Positions 35,161 through 44,304 of a stretch of 64,000 bases of DNA are shown here, in pieces. The stretch is from Geomonas edaphica (GTDB lineage: Bacteria > Desulfobacterota > Desulfuromonadia > Geobacterales > Geobacteraceae). Under the pieces are notes generated by a model. The model was given only the letters and a program-made list of their open reading frames with translations, was not told where the DNA came from and made no database searches. How positions within the stretch are numbered: position 1 is the first letter of the stretch; each line of letters begins with the position of its first letter. The stretch is taken from positions 541,006 to 605,005 of the forward strand of contig NZ_SSYB01000004.1 in assembly GCF_004917075.1 (NCBI RefSeq), in the 5' to 3' direction. The translations under genes were made by a program, and so were the position numbers.

Positions 35161-36378
35161 ATGAGGGCAGTTTGCTGGCACGGCAGGCACGACGTGCGGG
35201 TGGACGAGGTCGCCGACCCGCAGATCTTGAGCAAAAACGACGCGATCGTGAAGGTGGCGCTCACCTGCATCTGCGGCTCCGACCTGCACCTTTATAACGG
35301 CTACGTTCCAACCATGCAGAAGGGGGACATCCTCGGCCACGAGTTCGTCGGGGAAATCGTCGAGGTGGGGAGCGGCGTCACCCGCTTCCATGTCGGCGAC
35401 CGCGTCATCGTCCCGTTTCCCATCTCATGCGGCGCCTGCTGGTATTGCAAGCACGAGCTGTGGGCCCTTTGCGACAACAGTAACCCGAACGCCTGGATGC
35501 TCGAGCATATGTACGGTGACACCGGCGGCGGCATCTTCGGCTACTCCCACCTCTACGGCGGGTTCTCGGGTGGACAGGCCGAGTACGTGCGCGTCCCGTT
35601 CGCCGACGTGGGGCTCGAGAGGATCCCGAGCGGCGTCCCCTACGAGCACGTGGTGCTCCTGACCGACATCCTCCCGACCGGCTACCAGGCCGCCGACTAC
35701 TGCAACATCAACCCCGGCGACACCGTCGCCGTCTGGGGATGCGGCCCGGTCGGTCTCATGGCGATGATGTCGGCGCGGCACCTGGGCGCGGAGCGCGTCA
35801 TAGGCATCGACCGTTTTCCGGACCGGCTGCAGGCGGCGCGTGCCCAGTGCCAGGCGGAGGTCCTCAACTATGAGGAGGTGGATGTCGCTGAGGCGCTGCA
35901 GAATATGACCGGTGGGCGCGGCCCCGACTCCTGCATCGACGCCGTCGGTATGGAGGCGGTGGGAACCGGCTTCGAGGGGGTCTACGACTCGGTGAAGCAG
36001 GCCCTCAGACTGGAGACGGACCGGGCCTCGGCGCTGCGCCAGCTCGCGAAGGCCTGCCGCAAGGGCGGCACCCTCTCCATCGTCGGCGTGTACGCAGGCT
36101 TCGTGGACAAGTTCCCGATGGGCGCGCTTTTCGCCAAGGGACTTACCCTGCGCTGCGGTCAGGCACACGTGCACAAGTACCTGCCTCACCTGGTGAAGCT
36201 GGTCGCGGAGCAGCAGTTGAACCCGTCGTCGATCATCACGCACCGGCTCCCGCTGCAGGAGGCCCCAACGGGATACAGGATGTTCATGAACAAACAGGAC
36301 GCCTGCATCAAGATCGTCCTCGACCCGCACACAGGCGCAACGGCTACGGAGCAGGCGCCGCAAGGCGAAGGTGCATGA
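35161..36378 (+). CDS. zinc-dependent alcohol dehydrogenase (formaldehyde-dehydrogenase-like MDR)
   Basis: The 405-residue MDR protein has the catalytic-zinc motif CGSDLH and GHEFVGEI, structural-zinc cysteines in CGACWYCKHELWALC and an NAD-binding loop VWGCGPVGLM. Length and the GGFSGGQAEYVRVPFADVGLERIP region fit the glutathione-independent formaldehyde dehydrogenase-like group. The substrate is not known. GGAAAGGAGGAG precedes the ATG. It is in the operon with SRPBCC and SDR genes. Confidence 0.88.
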   Translation: MRAVCWHGRHDVRVDEVADPQILSKNDAIVKVALTCICGSDLHLYNGYVPTMQKGDILGHEFVGEIVEVGSGVTRFHVGDRVIVPFPISCGACWYCKHELWALCDNSNPNAWMLEHMYGDTGGGIFGYSHLYGGFSGGQAEYVRVPFADVGLERIPSGVPYEHVVLLTDILPTGYQAADYCNINPGDTVAVWGCGPVGLMAMMSARHLGAERVIGIDRFPDRLQAARAQCQAEVLNYEEVDVAEALQNMTGGRGPDSCIDAVGMEAVGTGFEGVYDSVKQALRLETDRASALRQLAKACRKGGTLSIVGVYAGFVDKFPMGALFAKGLTLRCGQAHVHKYLPHLVKLVAEQQLNPSSIITHRLPLQEAPTGYRMFMNKQDACIKIVLDPHTGATATEQAPQGEGA

Positions 36379-36413
36379 AAAAAGGCAGCCGTCCAACTAC
36401 CAGGAGGTGACCG

Positions 36414-37274
36414 ATGACCCCGCAGGAGGAAAAACCATTCCCGCGCCAGCGCCAGGAGCAGCCTGGCATCGAAGCAGAGATGACTCCGAAGCCGCAAAGC
36501 GGCGAGCTCGAATACAGGGGAGCCGAAAAGCTGAAGGGGAAGGTCGCCCTGATCACAGGCGGCGACAGCGGCATCGGCCGCGCCGTCGCCATCGCCTTCG
36601 CCCGCGAGGGGGCGAGTGTCGCTTTCGCCTATCTTGAGGAGGACCAGGATGCGAAGGAGACCCGCGACATCGTGGAACGCGAGGGGGTGCGCTGTCTCGC
36701 CTTCCGCGGCGACGTTGGGCAGGAAGCGTTTTGCGCCGACATCGTGGGGAAGACCGTGGCGGCATTCGGCAGGCTCGACATCGTCGTCAACAACGCGGCC
36801 GAGCAGCACTACCGCGAGGAGCTGGAGCAAATCTCGGAGGAACAGCTCGAGCGCACCTTCCGCACCAACATCTTCTCATATTTCTTCCTTACCAAAGCGG
36901 CCCTGAAACACCTGCAGGAGGGAGCCCGCATCATCAACACCACCTCGGTGACCGCCTTTAAGGGGAGCCCGACGCTGCTCGACTACTCCTCCACGAAGGG
37001 GGCTATCGTCGCCTTCACCCGCTCGCTCGCCCTCTCGCTCGCCGAGAGGGGAATCCTGGTGAACGCGGTCGCTCCCGGCCCGATCTGGACCCCGCTCATC
37101 CCGGGGACCTTCCCCGAGGAGAAGACCGAGAAGTTCGGCACCGAGGTACCGCTAAAGCGTGCCGGTCAGCCGGTTGAAGTGGCGCACAGCTACGTCTTCC
37201 TCGCCTCCGAGGGAGGATCCTACATGACCGGCCAGGTGCTGCACCCAAACGGCGGCACCATTGTCGGCGGGTAA
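36414..37274 (+). CDS. short-chain dehydrogenase/reductase (YhdG/YdaD-like stress SDR)
   Basis: The 286-residue SDR has the cofactor motif TGGDSGIGRA, NNAAEQH and the catalytic YSSTKGA (Y-x-x-x-K) with serine in NTTSVTAFKG. The N-terminal extension rich in Pro/Gln is typical of the stress-induced YdaD/YhxC-like group of SDRs. Substrate unknown. AGGAGGTGACCG precedes the ATG. Confidence 0.9.
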   Translation: MTPQEEKPFPRQRQEQPGIEAEMTPKPQSGELEYRGAEKLKGKVALITGGDSGIGRAVAIAFAREGASVAFAYLEEDQDAKETRDIVEREGVRCLAFRGDVGQEAFCADIVGKTVAAFGRLDIVVNNAAEQHYREELEQISEEQLERTFRTNIFSYFFLTKAALKHLQEGARIINTTSVTAFKGSPTLLDYSSTKGAIVAFTRSLALSLAERGILVNAVAPGPIWTPLIPGTFPEEKTEKFGTEVPLKRAGQPVEVAHSYVFLASEGGSYMTGQVLHPNGGTIVGG

Positions 37275-37319
37275 GGGGAGAATCCGGCGCACCGCGCCGC
37301 TACCACAAGGAGTGCGACA

Positions 37320-38282
37320 ATGTTCTCTATGCGCGCCTACTTCAAGCTCGGGGACACCAGCTACAAGGACCTGGCGAAACGGGTCTTCCGCAAGTTCAGC
37401 GATGAGGACTGCCCCGAACATGCGGCGGCCATGGCCTACTACTTCCTCTTCGCGTCGTTTCCCTTCCTGCTCTTTCTGACCACCCTGATCGGCTACCTCC
37501 CCATCCCGAACCTCATGGAATACGCCCTCTCATATGCGGCCAAGCTTCTCCCAGGGCAGGCGTTCTCTCTGCTGGAAGACAACATCCGATCCCTGTTCAT
37601 GAGCAAGAAGCAGGGGCTGCTGTCGATCGGTATCCTCCTCGCGCTCTGGGCTTCTTCCAACGCCATCGTCTCGGTGATGGACGCCATGAACAACCTATAC
37701 GACGTGAAGGAGGGACGCCCTTTCTGGAAGGTCCGCCTGATCGCCATCGCTCTCGTGATAGGGCTCTCCCTGATCTTCCTGAGCTCGATGACGCTACTCA
37801 TGTTCGGCTTCAAGATAGGTGTGTTCATTGCTGGATTTACCGGAATGGGCACCCCCTTCAAGGTCGCGTGGGGCATCGGCCTGGTCCCGGTGACCCTGTT
37901 CCTGTTGATGCTTGCCCTGGCCGTCATCTACTACTTCACCCCCGACGTGGAGCACACATGGAAGTGGATCAGCCCGGGCGCGGTGGTCGCCATCCCGGTA
38001 TGGATCGTCATGTCGCTTGGCTTCTCGTTCTACATCAACAACTTCGGTTCCTACGACAAGACCTACGGCTCCATAGGCGCGGTCATCGTGCTCCTGCTCT
38101 GGCTTTACCTGAGTGGACTGATCATCCTCATCGGGGCGGTAGTAAACGCCGTGATCGAGCACAGCTCGGAGGAGGGAAAGGAACCGGGGGAAAAGGTGGA
38201 AGGGGAGCACGCCGCCGAACGCGGCACGCATTCAAAGGCGGAGTCGCAGCAAAAGGCCAAGGAAGAGGCGGCAAGGTCGTAG
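37320..38282 (+). CDS. YihY/BrkB-type inner membrane protein
   Basis: The 320-residue protein has six membrane helices, the family mark AAMAYYFLFASFPFLLFL near residue 38, and the YKTYGSIGAVIVLLLWLYLSG-like region around 255-275 (seen as DKTYGSIGAVIVLLLWLY). The tail is hydrophilic and charged. Members were once called RNase BN; the transport or structural role is unknown. AAGGAGTGCGACA precedes the ATG. Last gene of the plus-strand run. Confidence 0.9.
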   Translation: MFSMRAYFKLGDTSYKDLAKRVFRKFSDEDCPEHAAAMAYYFLFASFPFLLFLTTLIGYLPIPNLMEYALSYAAKLLPGQAFSLLEDNIRSLFMSKKQGLLSIGILLALWASSNAIVSVMDAMNNLYDVKEGRPFWKVRLIAIALVIGLSLIFLSSMTLLMFGFKIGVFIAGFTGMGTPFKVAWGIGLVPVTLFLLMLALAVIYYFTPDVEHTWKWISPGAVVAIPVWIVMSLGFSFYINNFGSYDKTYGSIGAVIVLLLWLYLSGLIILIGAVVNAVIEHSSEEGKEPGEKVEGEHAAERGTHSKAESQQKAKEEAARS

Positions 38283-38314
38283 CAGGATCACGAAGTGAAA
38301 GATGGAAGTCGTAC

Positions 38315-38344
38315 CTGAATCCGGATTCAGGAATCCGGATTCAG
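38315..38344. repeat. tandem palindromes (GAATCCGGATTCAG twice)
   Basis: CTGAATCCGGATTCAG is a perfect 16-bp palindrome and is followed at once by GAATCCGGATTC, a 12-bp palindrome. The 14-base unit is repeated exactly. It lies 32 bases behind yihY. Confidence 0.8.
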
Positions 38345-38386
38345 CTTGAAACGTGACGTCTCGGATGAAAGGATCTACTCCTCCCC

Positions 38387-38417
38387 CCACGGAGGGGGGA
38401 GGTTGGGAGGGGGGAAA
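38387..38417. repeat. GC-rich REP-like palindrome
   Basis: TACTCCTCCCCCCACGGAGG and then GGGGAGGTTGGGAGGGGGG match the family at 11096-11130 and 33981-34019. Confidence 0.6.
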
Positions 38418-38448
38418 GGTTTTATGAAGAAGGAGGGATGCAGCACAC

Positions 38449-38910
38449 CTACTTGATCTGGCCGCGGATCTCGCCCAGCGGGTAGGTCTCCGTCGGCACA
38501 TCGACATAAGCCTCACCCGCCTCGATGATCCGGACCAGGTCCTCCACGGTTTTACCTTCCAGCTCGCCAAGCAGGCTCTCGTTGGTGATGAGCCCCTCGT
38601 CCAGTATCCCCTTGAAGGGCCCCATCTTGGTCGGGCCGCCGAACAGGCCGACCAGAGGGGATCCGTTTTCGCCCGGTTTCCCGCGGTGAATGTGGGCCGC
38701 GGTGGGACTCGTGATCCTGCTCACGTTGAGCTCGTAGCTCATCTCCCCATCCTTGTAGATCATCTTCAGGTCCCCCCGGGCCGGGGTCTTCACGCTCGGC
38801 ACCTCCTGCTTCCCGGAAAGCGTCGCCCGAAAGATCTTTTGTTCCGCGCCGGCCGCTGGGACCTGTGCAAGGGTCAGCATGCAAGCAAGTGAAAGCAGTA
38901 GTTTTTTCAT
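38449..38910 (-). CDS. CHRD-domain secreted protein
   Basis: The 153-residue protein has a Sec signal (to about residue 22) and one CHRD domain: ATLSGKQEVPSVKTPARGD, MSYELNVSRITSPTAAHIHRGKPGENGSP and AYVDVPTETYPLGEIRGQI. CHRD domains are named after chordin and occur in many secreted bacterial proteins of unknown function. It lies 67 bases behind treS in the same direction, so read-through is possible. Confidence 0.88.
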   Translation of the reverse strand: MKKLLLSLACMLTLAQVPAAGAEQKIFRATLSGKQEVPSVKTPARGDLKMIYKDGEMSYELNVSRITSPTAAHIHRGKPGENGSPLVGLFGGPTKMGPFKGILDEGLITNESLLGELEGKTVEDLVRIIEAGEAYVDVPTETYPLGEIRGQIK

Positions 38911-38977
38911 GTCGCTCCCCCTTTTTACCAGTTTTGTGATCCGGTCCTGCAGTTTCCGTGGTGCGCCCGATTGCTGA

Positions 38978-41900
38978 TCATCTCGTCACGCCAGTTTCCT
39001 GCGCGAGCAGTTGCAGGATGCCCGAGAGCGGAATAGAGACCCACTCCGGGCGGTTGTTGAGCTCGTAACCCAGCTCGTAGATCGCCTTGTCCAGCATGTA
39101 CGCCTGCAGCATGATCTCGATCTGGTCCGCCTCGGCAGGCATGAAGTTGGCCCCGGCCGCCCTTTCCCGGTAGGCGTCGAGAAAGACCTTCGCGTTGTAT
39201 TGGTACCAGGCATGGACCCAGGGGAGGAGGTAGGCGATGTCCTCGTCGCGCACCTGGGTCCGCTGCATGATGACGGCGTGCGCCGCATAGTGGAAGGAGC
39301 GCATCATCCCGGCCACGTCACGCAGTGGAGACTGCTTGATCCTCCGTTCGCTCAGTGACTTGATCGGCTCACCCTCCAGGTCGATGATGAGGAAGTTGTC
39401 GCCGGTGTAGAGGAGCTGCCCCAGGTGATAGTCGCCGTGAATGCGGGTTTTCATGGCGCCGAACTTGCGCACCAAAAACTTCTGGAAGACGGCGTAAAGG
39501 TCGTTCTCCATACTGAGAAGCCCCTCCGCGTCGCTCGCCGTATGCTGCGGTATGGCGGCCAGGTTCCTGCGCAAAAGCTCGAAGACCTTCCTGCAGCGGG
39601 TGCGCATGGACTGGTAGACGGAACGCTGGTACAGGAGCGCGAACGACTCCGGTGCGAAATCGGGATCGTCGCTGCGCGAGGAGATCGCGATGTGGAACTC
39701 GGCGGTCCGCTTGCCGATCAAGGCCACCATGTCGGGATAAACCCCCTGGATCAGCTCCAGAAGGGCTGGCGTATAGCCGCTCGACTCGTTGCCCGGATGG
39801 GGCTCGAAACCCGACTTCTTCGCCTCCTCGCGGTAAGCGAGGACGCGGTCCACAAACTGCCCCACTTCGCCGAGCGTGAAGGTCCAGGCGTCCCCCTGGT
39901 TCGGCACGAACCCCTGCAGGAGCCCGAGGGCGAAGGACTCGCCGCTGTTGCGCCGGTACTCCAGGGTTCCCCCTAACGGCGCGACATGCGGGAAACGGAC
40001 CCGGTCGAGGAACCTTCCGATCTCGAGTTCAGGATGGGCCCCCTCCTCCATGCGCCGGTAGAGCTTAAAGAAGAAGTTGTTGCCGAAAAGAACGGAACTG
40101 TTGCTCTGCTCTGTCTTACCCACTTGCGACGGGAAGGGGGGCGCCTTCCCTTCCATGAGCGGCGAAATCGAGATGGCGGGCTGGCCCGACAGGCGTCCGC
40201 CATCCCCTTTCAGCGATTTCCTGCGCCAGATGAGTTCGAAGAGCACCCAGCGCAGGTGCGAGTTGTAGAGACCGTCGTAGAGGAGCCCCGGCCGGTCGCC
40301 GACCTTGAGCTGGCAGATCACCGCCTCCGGGGATGCGCCCAGAAGCGTTTCCCCGCCTCCGTCCATCGGGACGTAGTGCAGCGGTAGCAGGTACACCTCG
40401 GGGATCCCCTCGCTGTAGGTGACCTCCAGGAAGGCGAGGATCACCGAGGAGCCATCGATCGGAACGGGGAGTTGGTCGACGACGGAGAAGCGGACCATGA
40501 TGCGGCTCTTCCCCTGGAACCAGCGTGCCTTTTTGAGGTATTCCGGGAGGACAGACTGCTCCAGTTGGCGCAGCCCGGCAGATTTCAGCACGTTCTCCCA
40601 ACTTCCCGGCACCGCGACCTCCTCCAGCACCCCCTCCTCGCGCGGCTTGATCTTCTCGCGCCCGTCGGTCAAAAGGAGCAGATGGTAGTCGTACGCACCC
40701 ATGATGATCCCGTAAGGGGAGTCCTTGATGGCGGGGAAGCGGTTACGGCTGAACATCTCCTCCGGGTAGAAACCGACGAAACGGGGCTGGTTCACCTGCA
40801 CGAACTGGGTGGCGCGAGAGAGGTTGATCAGCACCAGGATGGTCTGGTCCTCGTACTGGCGCAGCATGGCGAGCACCTTCGGATTGTCCAGCGGCACGAA
40901 CTCGAGGCTCCCCCAGCCGAACGCCTTGAAGCGCTTTCTGAGGTCGATCATCCGCTTCATCCACCAAAGAAGGGAGGACGGGTTCTTCGCCTGGTTCTCG
41001 ACGTTGCGCGCCTCGTAGTGGTACTCCGGGTCGATGATGGCGGGAAGGTAAAGCTTCTGGGGGTTCGCGGGCGAGAAGCCGGCGTTTCGGTCCGGGCTCC
41101 ATTGCATCGGGGTTCGCACGCCGTTGCGGTCGCCGAGATAGTAGTTGTCCCCCATGCCGATCTCGTCGCCGTAGTAGACGATGGGGGTCCCCGGCATGGT
41201 GAAGAGCAGCACGTTCATGAGCTCGATCTTGCGCCTGTCGTCCCCCATGAGCGGCGCGAGCCGGCGCCGGATGCCGAGGTTGATACGGGCGCGCGGGTCG
41301 CGGGCGTAGATGCGGTACATGTAGTCCCGCTCCTCGTCGGTCACCATCTCCAGGGTGAGCTCGTCGTGGTTTCTCAGAAACATGGCCCACTGGCAGTGCG
41401 GCGGGATGGCGGGGGTCTGCTGCATGATGTTCACGATCGGGAAGGAATCCTCCATCTGCAGCGCCATGAACATGCGGGGCATGAGCGGGAAGTGGAACGC
41501 CATGTGACAGGCGGCGCCCCCGCCGAAATAGGAGGCGGCGTCCTCGGGCCACTGGTTCGCCTCGGCGAGAAGCATCCGGTCCGGGTACTTGGCGTCAATG
41601 TAGGCGCGCAGCTTTTTCAGGAACTCGTAGGTCTCAGGGAGATTCTCGCAGTTGGTCCCCTCCCGCTCGTACAGGTAGGGGACCGCGTCGAGCCTCAGGC
41701 CGTCCACCCCCATGCCGAGCCAGAAGTCGATCACCTTGAACATCGCCTCGTGCACGCGAGGGTTGTCGTAGTTGAGATCGGGCTGATGCGAATAGAAGCG
41801 GTGCCAGTAGTAGCTCTTGGCGATCGGGTCGCGGGTCCAGTTGGAGACCTCGAAGTCCTTGAAGATGATGCGGGCGTCCAGGTACTTATCAGGGGTGTCG

Positions 41901-42307
41901 CTCCAGACATAGAAATCGCGCCAGGTGGAGCCGAGCTTCGCGCGGCGCGACTTCTGGAACCAGGGGTGCTGGTCCGAGGTGTGGTTCAAGACGAGTTCGG
42001 TGATGACCCTCATGCCGAGGGCGTGCGCCCCCTTCAAAAAATCCTGGAAGTCGCGCAGCGTGCCGTAATCGGGGTGGACGGTGCGGTAGTCGGCGATGTC
42101 GTAGCCGTCGTCCTTCAGCGGCGAGGGGTAGAAGGGGAGTACCCAGACCGCGGTGACGCCCAGGTCGCGCAGGTAGGGGAGCTTCTGCAAAAGCCCGCGA
42201 AAGTCCCCAATGCCGTCGCCGTTACTGTCGCAAAAGCTCCGGATGTGCACCTCGTAGATCACGGCATCCTTGAACCAGAGCGGATTCTTCTCGTTGCGAA
42301 ACGGCAT
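38978..42307 (-). CDS. treS: trehalose synthase fused to maltokinase
   Basis: TreS interconverts trehalose and maltose; the fused C-terminal kinase phosphorylates maltose to maltose-1-phosphate. Residues 1-550 are a GH13 domain with NHTSDQHPWF, GLRLDAVPYL, LLAEANQWPE and FLRNHDELT. Residues about 570-1105 are the maltokinase, with an aminoglycoside-kinase-like IHGDYHLGQLLY and FLIIDLEGEP. The fusion is 1109 residues. AGGAGGAAGCC precedes the ATG. It is the last gene of the trehalose/glucan operon, nine bases behind glgE. Confidence 0.94.
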   Translation of the reverse strand: MPFRNEKNPLWFKDAVIYEVHIRSFCDSNGDGIGDFRGLLQKLPYLRDLGVTAVWVLPFYPSPLKDDGYDIADYRTVHPDYGTLRDFQDFLKGAHALGMRVITELVLNHTSDQHPWFQKSRRAKLGSTWRDFYVWSDTPDKYLDARIIFKDFEVSNWTRDPIAKSYYWHRFYSHQPDLNYDNPRVHEAMFKVIDFWLGMGVDGLRLDAVPYLYEREGTNCENLPETYEFLKKLRAYIDAKYPDRMLLAEANQWPEDAASYFGGGAACHMAFHFPLMPRMFMALQMEDSFPIVNIMQQTPAIPPHCQWAMFLRNHDELTLEMVTDEERDYMYRIYARDPRARINLGIRRRLAPLMGDDRRKIELMNVLLFTMPGTPIVYYGDEIGMGDNYYLGDRNGVRTPMQWSPDRNAGFSPANPQKLYLPAIIDPEYHYEARNVENQAKNPSSLLWWMKRMIDLRKRFKAFGWGSLEFVPLDNPKVLAMLRQYEDQTILVLINLSRATQFVQVNQPRFVGFYPEEMFSRNRFPAIKDSPYGIIMGAYDYHLLLLTDGREKIKPREEGVLEEVAVPGSWENVLKSAGLRQLEQSVLPEYLKKARWFQGKSRIMVRFSVVDQLPVPIDGSSVILAFLEVTYSEGIPEVYLLPLHYVPMDGGGETLLGASPEAVICQLKVGDRPGLLYDGLYNSHLRWVLFELIWRRKSLKGDGGRLSGQPAISISPLMEGKAPPFPSQVGKTEQSNSSVLFGNNFFFKLYRRMEEGAHPELEIGRFLDRVRFPHVAPLGGTLEYRRNSGESFALGLLQGFVPNQGDAWTFTLGEVGQFVDRVLAYREEAKKSGFEPHPGNESSGYTPALLELIQGVYPDMVALIGKRTAEFHIAISSRSDDPDFAPESFALLYQRSVYQSMRTRCRKVFELLRRNLAAIPQHTASDAEGLLSMENDLYAVFQKFLVRKFGAMKTRIHGDYHLGQLLYTGDNFLIIDLEGEPIKSLSERRIKQSPLRDVAGMMRSFHYAAHAVIMQRTQVRDEDIAYLLPWVHAWYQYNAKVFLDAYRERAAGANFMPAEADQIEIMLQAYMLDKAIYELGYELNNRPEWVSIPLSGILQLLAQETGVTR

Positions 42308-42316
42308 GGCTTCCTC

Positions 42317-44296
42317 CTAGAAATAATAATCGAAGTCCGACTCGCGCTTCTGCCAGGTGCTGATGCGGTAGATGCAGGCCGGGTTCACCTGCGGGTCGAG
42401 CCGGACCGTCGTCATCCCCCCCTCCCAGATGGAGCGCTCGCCGCTGATCAGGTCGTGCAGCAGGTACGACTGCCCGGGGGCTACGCCAAACAGATCGAGC
42501 GGCACGCGCAGCTTAGCGGTCCGGGCCCGGAAGGGATCGAGGTTCACCGCCACCAGAAGTGAACTCTTCTGCTGTTTAGCCACCTTTACGTAGAAGATGA
42601 CGCTGTCGTCGTCAGATTCGAGGAAGGTGACGTTGTTGGTCCGCTGCAGCGCGCTGTACTCCCGGCGGATCCGGTTCAGCGTGATGATGAGTTCCCTGAT
42701 GTTCCCCGGGGCCTTCCTGTCCCACTGCCGGATCTCGTACTTCTCGGCGTCGAGGTATTCCTCAGAGCCCTGCTTTTCCGGCATGCCGACGCAGAGCTCG
42801 TACACCGGCCCATAGATGCCGTAGCTAGAGGAAAGGGTACCGGCCAGGACCAGCCTGATCATGAAGGCGGGGCGTCCGCCGTACTGCAGAAACTCGGTGA
42901 GGATGTCCGGGGTGTTGGGCCAGAAGTTCGGGCGCATGAACTCCCTCGTGTCGCCGCGGGTCAGCTCCATCAGGTAATCCGTGATTTCCCGCTTGCTGTT
43001 GCGCCAGGAGAAATAGCTGTAGGACTGGGTGAAGCCGAGTTTGGCGAGCCGCGCCATGATCTTCGGCCTGGTAAACGCCTCGGCCAGGAAGATCACGTCG
43101 TGCGACTTCTCCTTCGCCTTGTCTATGAGCCACTCCCACATGGGGAAAGGTTTCGTGTGCGGGTTGTCCACCCGGAAGATGCGCACGCCCTGGTCCATCC
43201 AGAAGAAGACCACCCCCTTCAGCTCCTCCCAGAGTTCCTCCCACTGCGGCGTTTCGAAGTTGATCGGCACGATGTCCTGGTACTTCTTCGGGGGGTTCTC
43301 GGCGTACTGCACCGTCCCGTCGGGACGCCACTTGAACCACTCCGGGTGCTCCTTCAGGTAGGGGTGGTCCGGGGAGCATTGGAAAGCGAGATCCATGGCG
43401 ATCTCGATGCCGTGTTTTTCAGCTTCCCGGACCAGGTCGCCGAAGTCCTCGATGGTCCCGAGTTCCGGGTGCACCGCCTTGTGCCCACCCGCCTCGGAGC
43501 CGATGGCCCATGGGCTTCCCGGGTCGTCCGGCCCCGCCTCGACCGCGTTGGCCTTCCCCTTGCGCTTGCTGGATCCGATGGGATGAATGGGAGGAAGGTA
43601 GAGAACGTCGAAGCCTAGCTCCGCTACGTCGGGGAGAAGCCCGATGCAGTCGCGGAGTGTGCCGTGGCGTCCTTCTTCGCCTAAAGAGCGTGGGAAGAGT
43701 TCGTACCATGAGCTGAAAAGCGCCTTCTGGCGATCCACCCGGACCACCAGTTCCTTCTGATAGCGCGTGGCGAGCCCCCGCGCACAGCAGGTGCTGACCA
43801 GGTCGGAGAGCCGCGTGTCGAGCCCTAAGGCCACCGCCCCCTCCTGGTTCCGCTCGGCAGAGAGCGCCGCCACCGCCTCGCGCAGCCGGGCCGCGTCCTC
43901 CTCCCCCGCCTCCGCCACCGCCTGCTCCAGGATCTTTCCACCGATCTGCAGATCGACCGCCACGTCCTGTCCCGCCTCGAAACGCTTCTGCAGGTCCCGC
44001 TGCCAGGTACGGAAGTGGTCCACCCACCCCATGATGGTGTATTGGTAAAAGCCGGGGTGGCCCAGGAGAAATGAGCCCTGCCAGCGGTCGTTATCCAGGC
44101 GCTGCATCGCCGTTTCCAGCCAGTGCTCCTCTCCCATGCGGCGGTAAAGAAGTACGGCCACCACCTCGTCGTGACCGTCGCTGAAGACGTCCGCCTGCAC
44201 CACCATCTCGTCGCCGACCACGCGCTGCACCGCAAACCTGCCGCAGTCGATCTGGGGGTGCACCGCCTCGATAGCTATCCGCGCCCTGCCTTCCAT
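42317..44296 (-). CDS. glgE: alpha-1,4-glucan:maltose-1-phosphate maltosyltransferase
   Basis: GlgE adds maltosyl units from maltose-1-phosphate to growing alpha-glucan. The 659-residue protein has the N-terminal DUF3416 domain (about 1-110) and a GH13 core with DLAFQCSPDHPYLKEHPEWF, the nucleophile region GVRIFRVDNPHTKP and the acid/base region IFLAEAFTRPK. GAGGTGATCT precedes the ATG. It sits between treY and treS-mak, whose kinase supplies its substrate. Confidence 0.95.
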   Translation of the reverse strand: MEGRARIAIEAVHPQIDCGRFAVQRVVGDEMVVQADVFSDGHDEVVAVLLYRRMGEEHWLETAMQRLDNDRWQGSFLLGHPGFYQYTIMGWVDHFRTWQRDLQKRFEAGQDVAVDLQIGGKILEQAVAEAGEEDAARLREAVAALSAERNQEGAVALGLDTRLSDLVSTCCARGLATRYQKELVVRVDRQKALFSSWYELFPRSLGEEGRHGTLRDCIGLLPDVAELGFDVLYLPPIHPIGSSKRKGKANAVEAGPDDPGSPWAIGSEAGGHKAVHPELGTIEDFGDLVREAEKHGIEIAMDLAFQCSPDHPYLKEHPEWFKWRPDGTVQYAENPPKKYQDIVPINFETPQWEELWEELKGVVFFWMDQGVRIFRVDNPHTKPFPMWEWLIDKAKEKSHDVIFLAEAFTRPKIMARLAKLGFTQSYSYFSWRNSKREITDYLMELTRGDTREFMRPNFWPNTPDILTEFLQYGGRPAFMIRLVLAGTLSSSYGIYGPVYELCVGMPEKQGSEEYLDAEKYEIRQWDRKAPGNIRELIITLNRIRREYSALQRTNNVTFLESDDDSVIFYVKVAKQQKSSLLVAVNLDPFRARTAKLRVPLDLFGVAPGQSYLLHDLISGERSIWEGGMTTVRLDPQVNPACIYRISTWQKRESDFDYYF

Positions 44297-44304
44297 AGAT
44301 CACC

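Noticed and set aside
40472-42562. Plus-strand frame of 696 codons opposite treS
   Set aside because: A long antisense shadow due to high GC at third positions; no signal, domain or ribosome site. The same applies to 46711-48534, 319-1596, 3265-4773 and 60880-62703.
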